Shown here piece after piece: positions 5,323 to 5,520 of a stretch of DNA of 5,520 nt. The notes under the pieces were generated by a model. The model had not been told where the DNA came from and ran no database searches. It saw only the letters and a list, made by a program, of their open reading frames with translations. This DNA comes from Betaproteobacteria bacterium (GTDB taxonomy: Bacteria; Pseudomonadota; Gammaproteobacteria; Burkholderiales; SG8-39): positions 1 to 5,520 of the forward strand of contig SHXF01000171.1 of NCBI GenBank assembly GCA_009693435.1, in the 5' to 3' direction. Numbering within the stretch: the first letter of the stretch is position 1; every line of letters begins with the position of its first letter. The position numbers and the translations under genes were made by a program.

Positions 5323-5365
5323 CGATCGTGGGCGTGGGCGGGTACTTCACTTCCTTTAGCAGCTA
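5323..5365 (+). repeat. Imperfect direct repeat, copy 2
   Basis: It shows CGAT, then GGGCGTGGGCGGG at 5330-5342, a pyrimidine-rich middle, and CTTTAGCAGCTA. It lies 91 bp downstream of copy 1. Its end includes the perfect palindrome TTTAGC-A-GCTAAA at 5355-5367, whose counterpart in copy 1 is degenerate. Confidence 0.55.
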
Positions 5366-5391
5366 AAAAAGAGCTTCGTCAGCAGAATCTG

Positions 5392-5412
5392 TGGGTGAGT
5401 TTCACCCATTTT
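5392..5412 (+). terminator. Possible weak intrinsic terminator
   Basis: TGGGTGA (5392-5398) and TCACCCA (5402-5408) form a perfect 7-bp stem with a GTT loop, followed directly by TTTT (5409-5412). The T-tract is short and the stem only moderately GC-rich. It lies about 200 bp after the last reading frame, so it could end transcripts of the preceding operon. Confidence 0.4.
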
Positions 5413-5425
5413 AGAAAATTGGGTG
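5403..5425 (+). repeat. Alternative hairpin overlapping the terminator-like stem
   Basis: CACCCATTTT (5403-5412) can instead pair with AAAATTGGGTG (5415-5425), with one bulged T. It shares its left arm with the right arm of the upstream stem, so the two structures exclude each other. Confidence 0.35.
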
Positions 5426-5441
5426 TTCACGCTGGTTGAAT

Positions 5442-5458
5442 ACTTTGACAAGCAAAGT
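5442..5458. repeat. 6-bp hairpin ACTTTG/CAAAGT
   Basis: ACTTTG (5442-5447) and CAAAGT (5453-5458) are perfectly complementary with a 5-nt loop. A TTGACA hexamer (5445-5450) sits across it, but no -10 element follows at the proper distance. Confidence 0.35.
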
Positions 5459-5519
5459 TATCCACGGGCGCGCGTGCGGCTCCCTGCATAGAGCCAGAGC
5501 GCGCGCGCCGGTGGGTAAC
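5457..5519. repeat. Long imperfect hairpin at the right edge
   Basis: GTTATCCACGGGCGCGCGTG (5457-5476) and CGCGCGCGCCGGTGGGTAAC (5500-5519) are complementary at 17 of 20 positions, and two of the mismatches are G-T wobbles. Between them GGCTC (5478-5482) and GAGCC (5491-5495) form an inner stem with an 8-nt loop. The outer arm contains TTATCCACG (5458-5466), one base off the DnaA box TTATCCACA. The function is unknown. Confidence 0.5.
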
Positions 5520-5520
5520 T

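Larger units (their letters stand above)
5195..5520. other. Repeat-rich non-coding region at the right edge
   Basis: No gene can be supported on either strand in this 326-bp stretch. It is less GC-rich between about 5250 and 5460 and carries T/A runs. It contains two imperfect direct repeats, at least four hairpins and a TTATCCACG motif, listed separately. It resembles the non-coding end of a mobile element or an intergenic repeat cluster, but no known insertion-sequence end is recognised. Confidence 0.6.

Noticed and set aside
5232..5365. CRISPR array
   Set aside because: There are only two imperfect copies with unequal internal length and no regular series of spacers.
5457..5519. Integron attC site
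   Set aside because: The arms begin GTTA and end TAAC, the reverse of the RYYYAAC...GTTRRRY order of attC core sites, and no cassette gene or integrase is present.
5380..5520. Chromosomal or plasmid replication origin
   Set aside because: Only one good DnaA-box-like 9-mer (TTATCCACG) is present, with no box cluster, iterons, or nearby dnaA, rep or par gene.

Overview
The window looks like a catabolic accessory region from a high-GC proteobacterium, most likely Betaproteobacteria of the Burkholderiales type. The evidence is the overall GC richness, the Bug/TctC-type periplasmic binding protein, and the pairing of a maleylacetate-reductase-like dehydrogenase with a COG2159-type amidohydrolase. 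This is inference; there is no rRNA or other phylogenetic marker. All recognisable genes lie on the + strand.

Layout. Positions 1-218 are non-coding and hold a degenerate palindromic repeat at the left edge and a weak promoter-like signal. Positions 219-1501 carry three consecutive, different Rid (YjgF/YER057c/UK114) proteins, tightly spaced and probably translationally coupled. A 98-bp gap (1502-1599) follows, with the best sigma70-like promoter in the window; its -35 lies inside a 12-bp palindrome. Positions 1600-2772 encode an iron-type alcohol dehydrogenase of the maleylacetate reductase branch. The 86-bp gap after it contains a 9-bp inverted repeat and marks a drop in GC. Positions 2859-3899 encode an amidohydrolase-2 family TIM-barrel enzyme (hydrolase or non-oxidative decarboxylase). 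Positions 3922-4779 encode a PEP mutase/isocitrate lyase superfamily enzyme of the oxaloacetate-decarboxylase-like branch. At 4793 a TctC/Bug solute-binding protein begins, but recognisable homology stops near 5104 and the frame closes at 5194, so it is a remnant. Positions 5195-5520 hold no gene but are dense in repeats: two imperfect ~40-bp direct repeats, several hairpins, and a long hairpin at the right edge.

How the parts may work together. Rid proteins hydrolyse reactive enamines/imines, and 2-aminomuconate deaminase is a known Rid-fold enzyme. Maleylacetate reductases act after ring cleavage of hydroxyquinol-type compounds. Amidohydrolase-2 enzymes include aromatic and aminomuconate-semialdehyde decarboxylases. 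PEPM/ICL enzymes cleave or decarboxylate C4-C6 oxo or hydroxy acids. Bug proteins bind carboxylates for uptake. Together they suggest the lower part of a degradation pathway for an aromatic or N-containing aromatic acid, with upstream and ring-cleavage steps outside the window. The substrate cannot be named from this sequence. The triple Rid block and the unusual lyase active site are the most distinctive elements.
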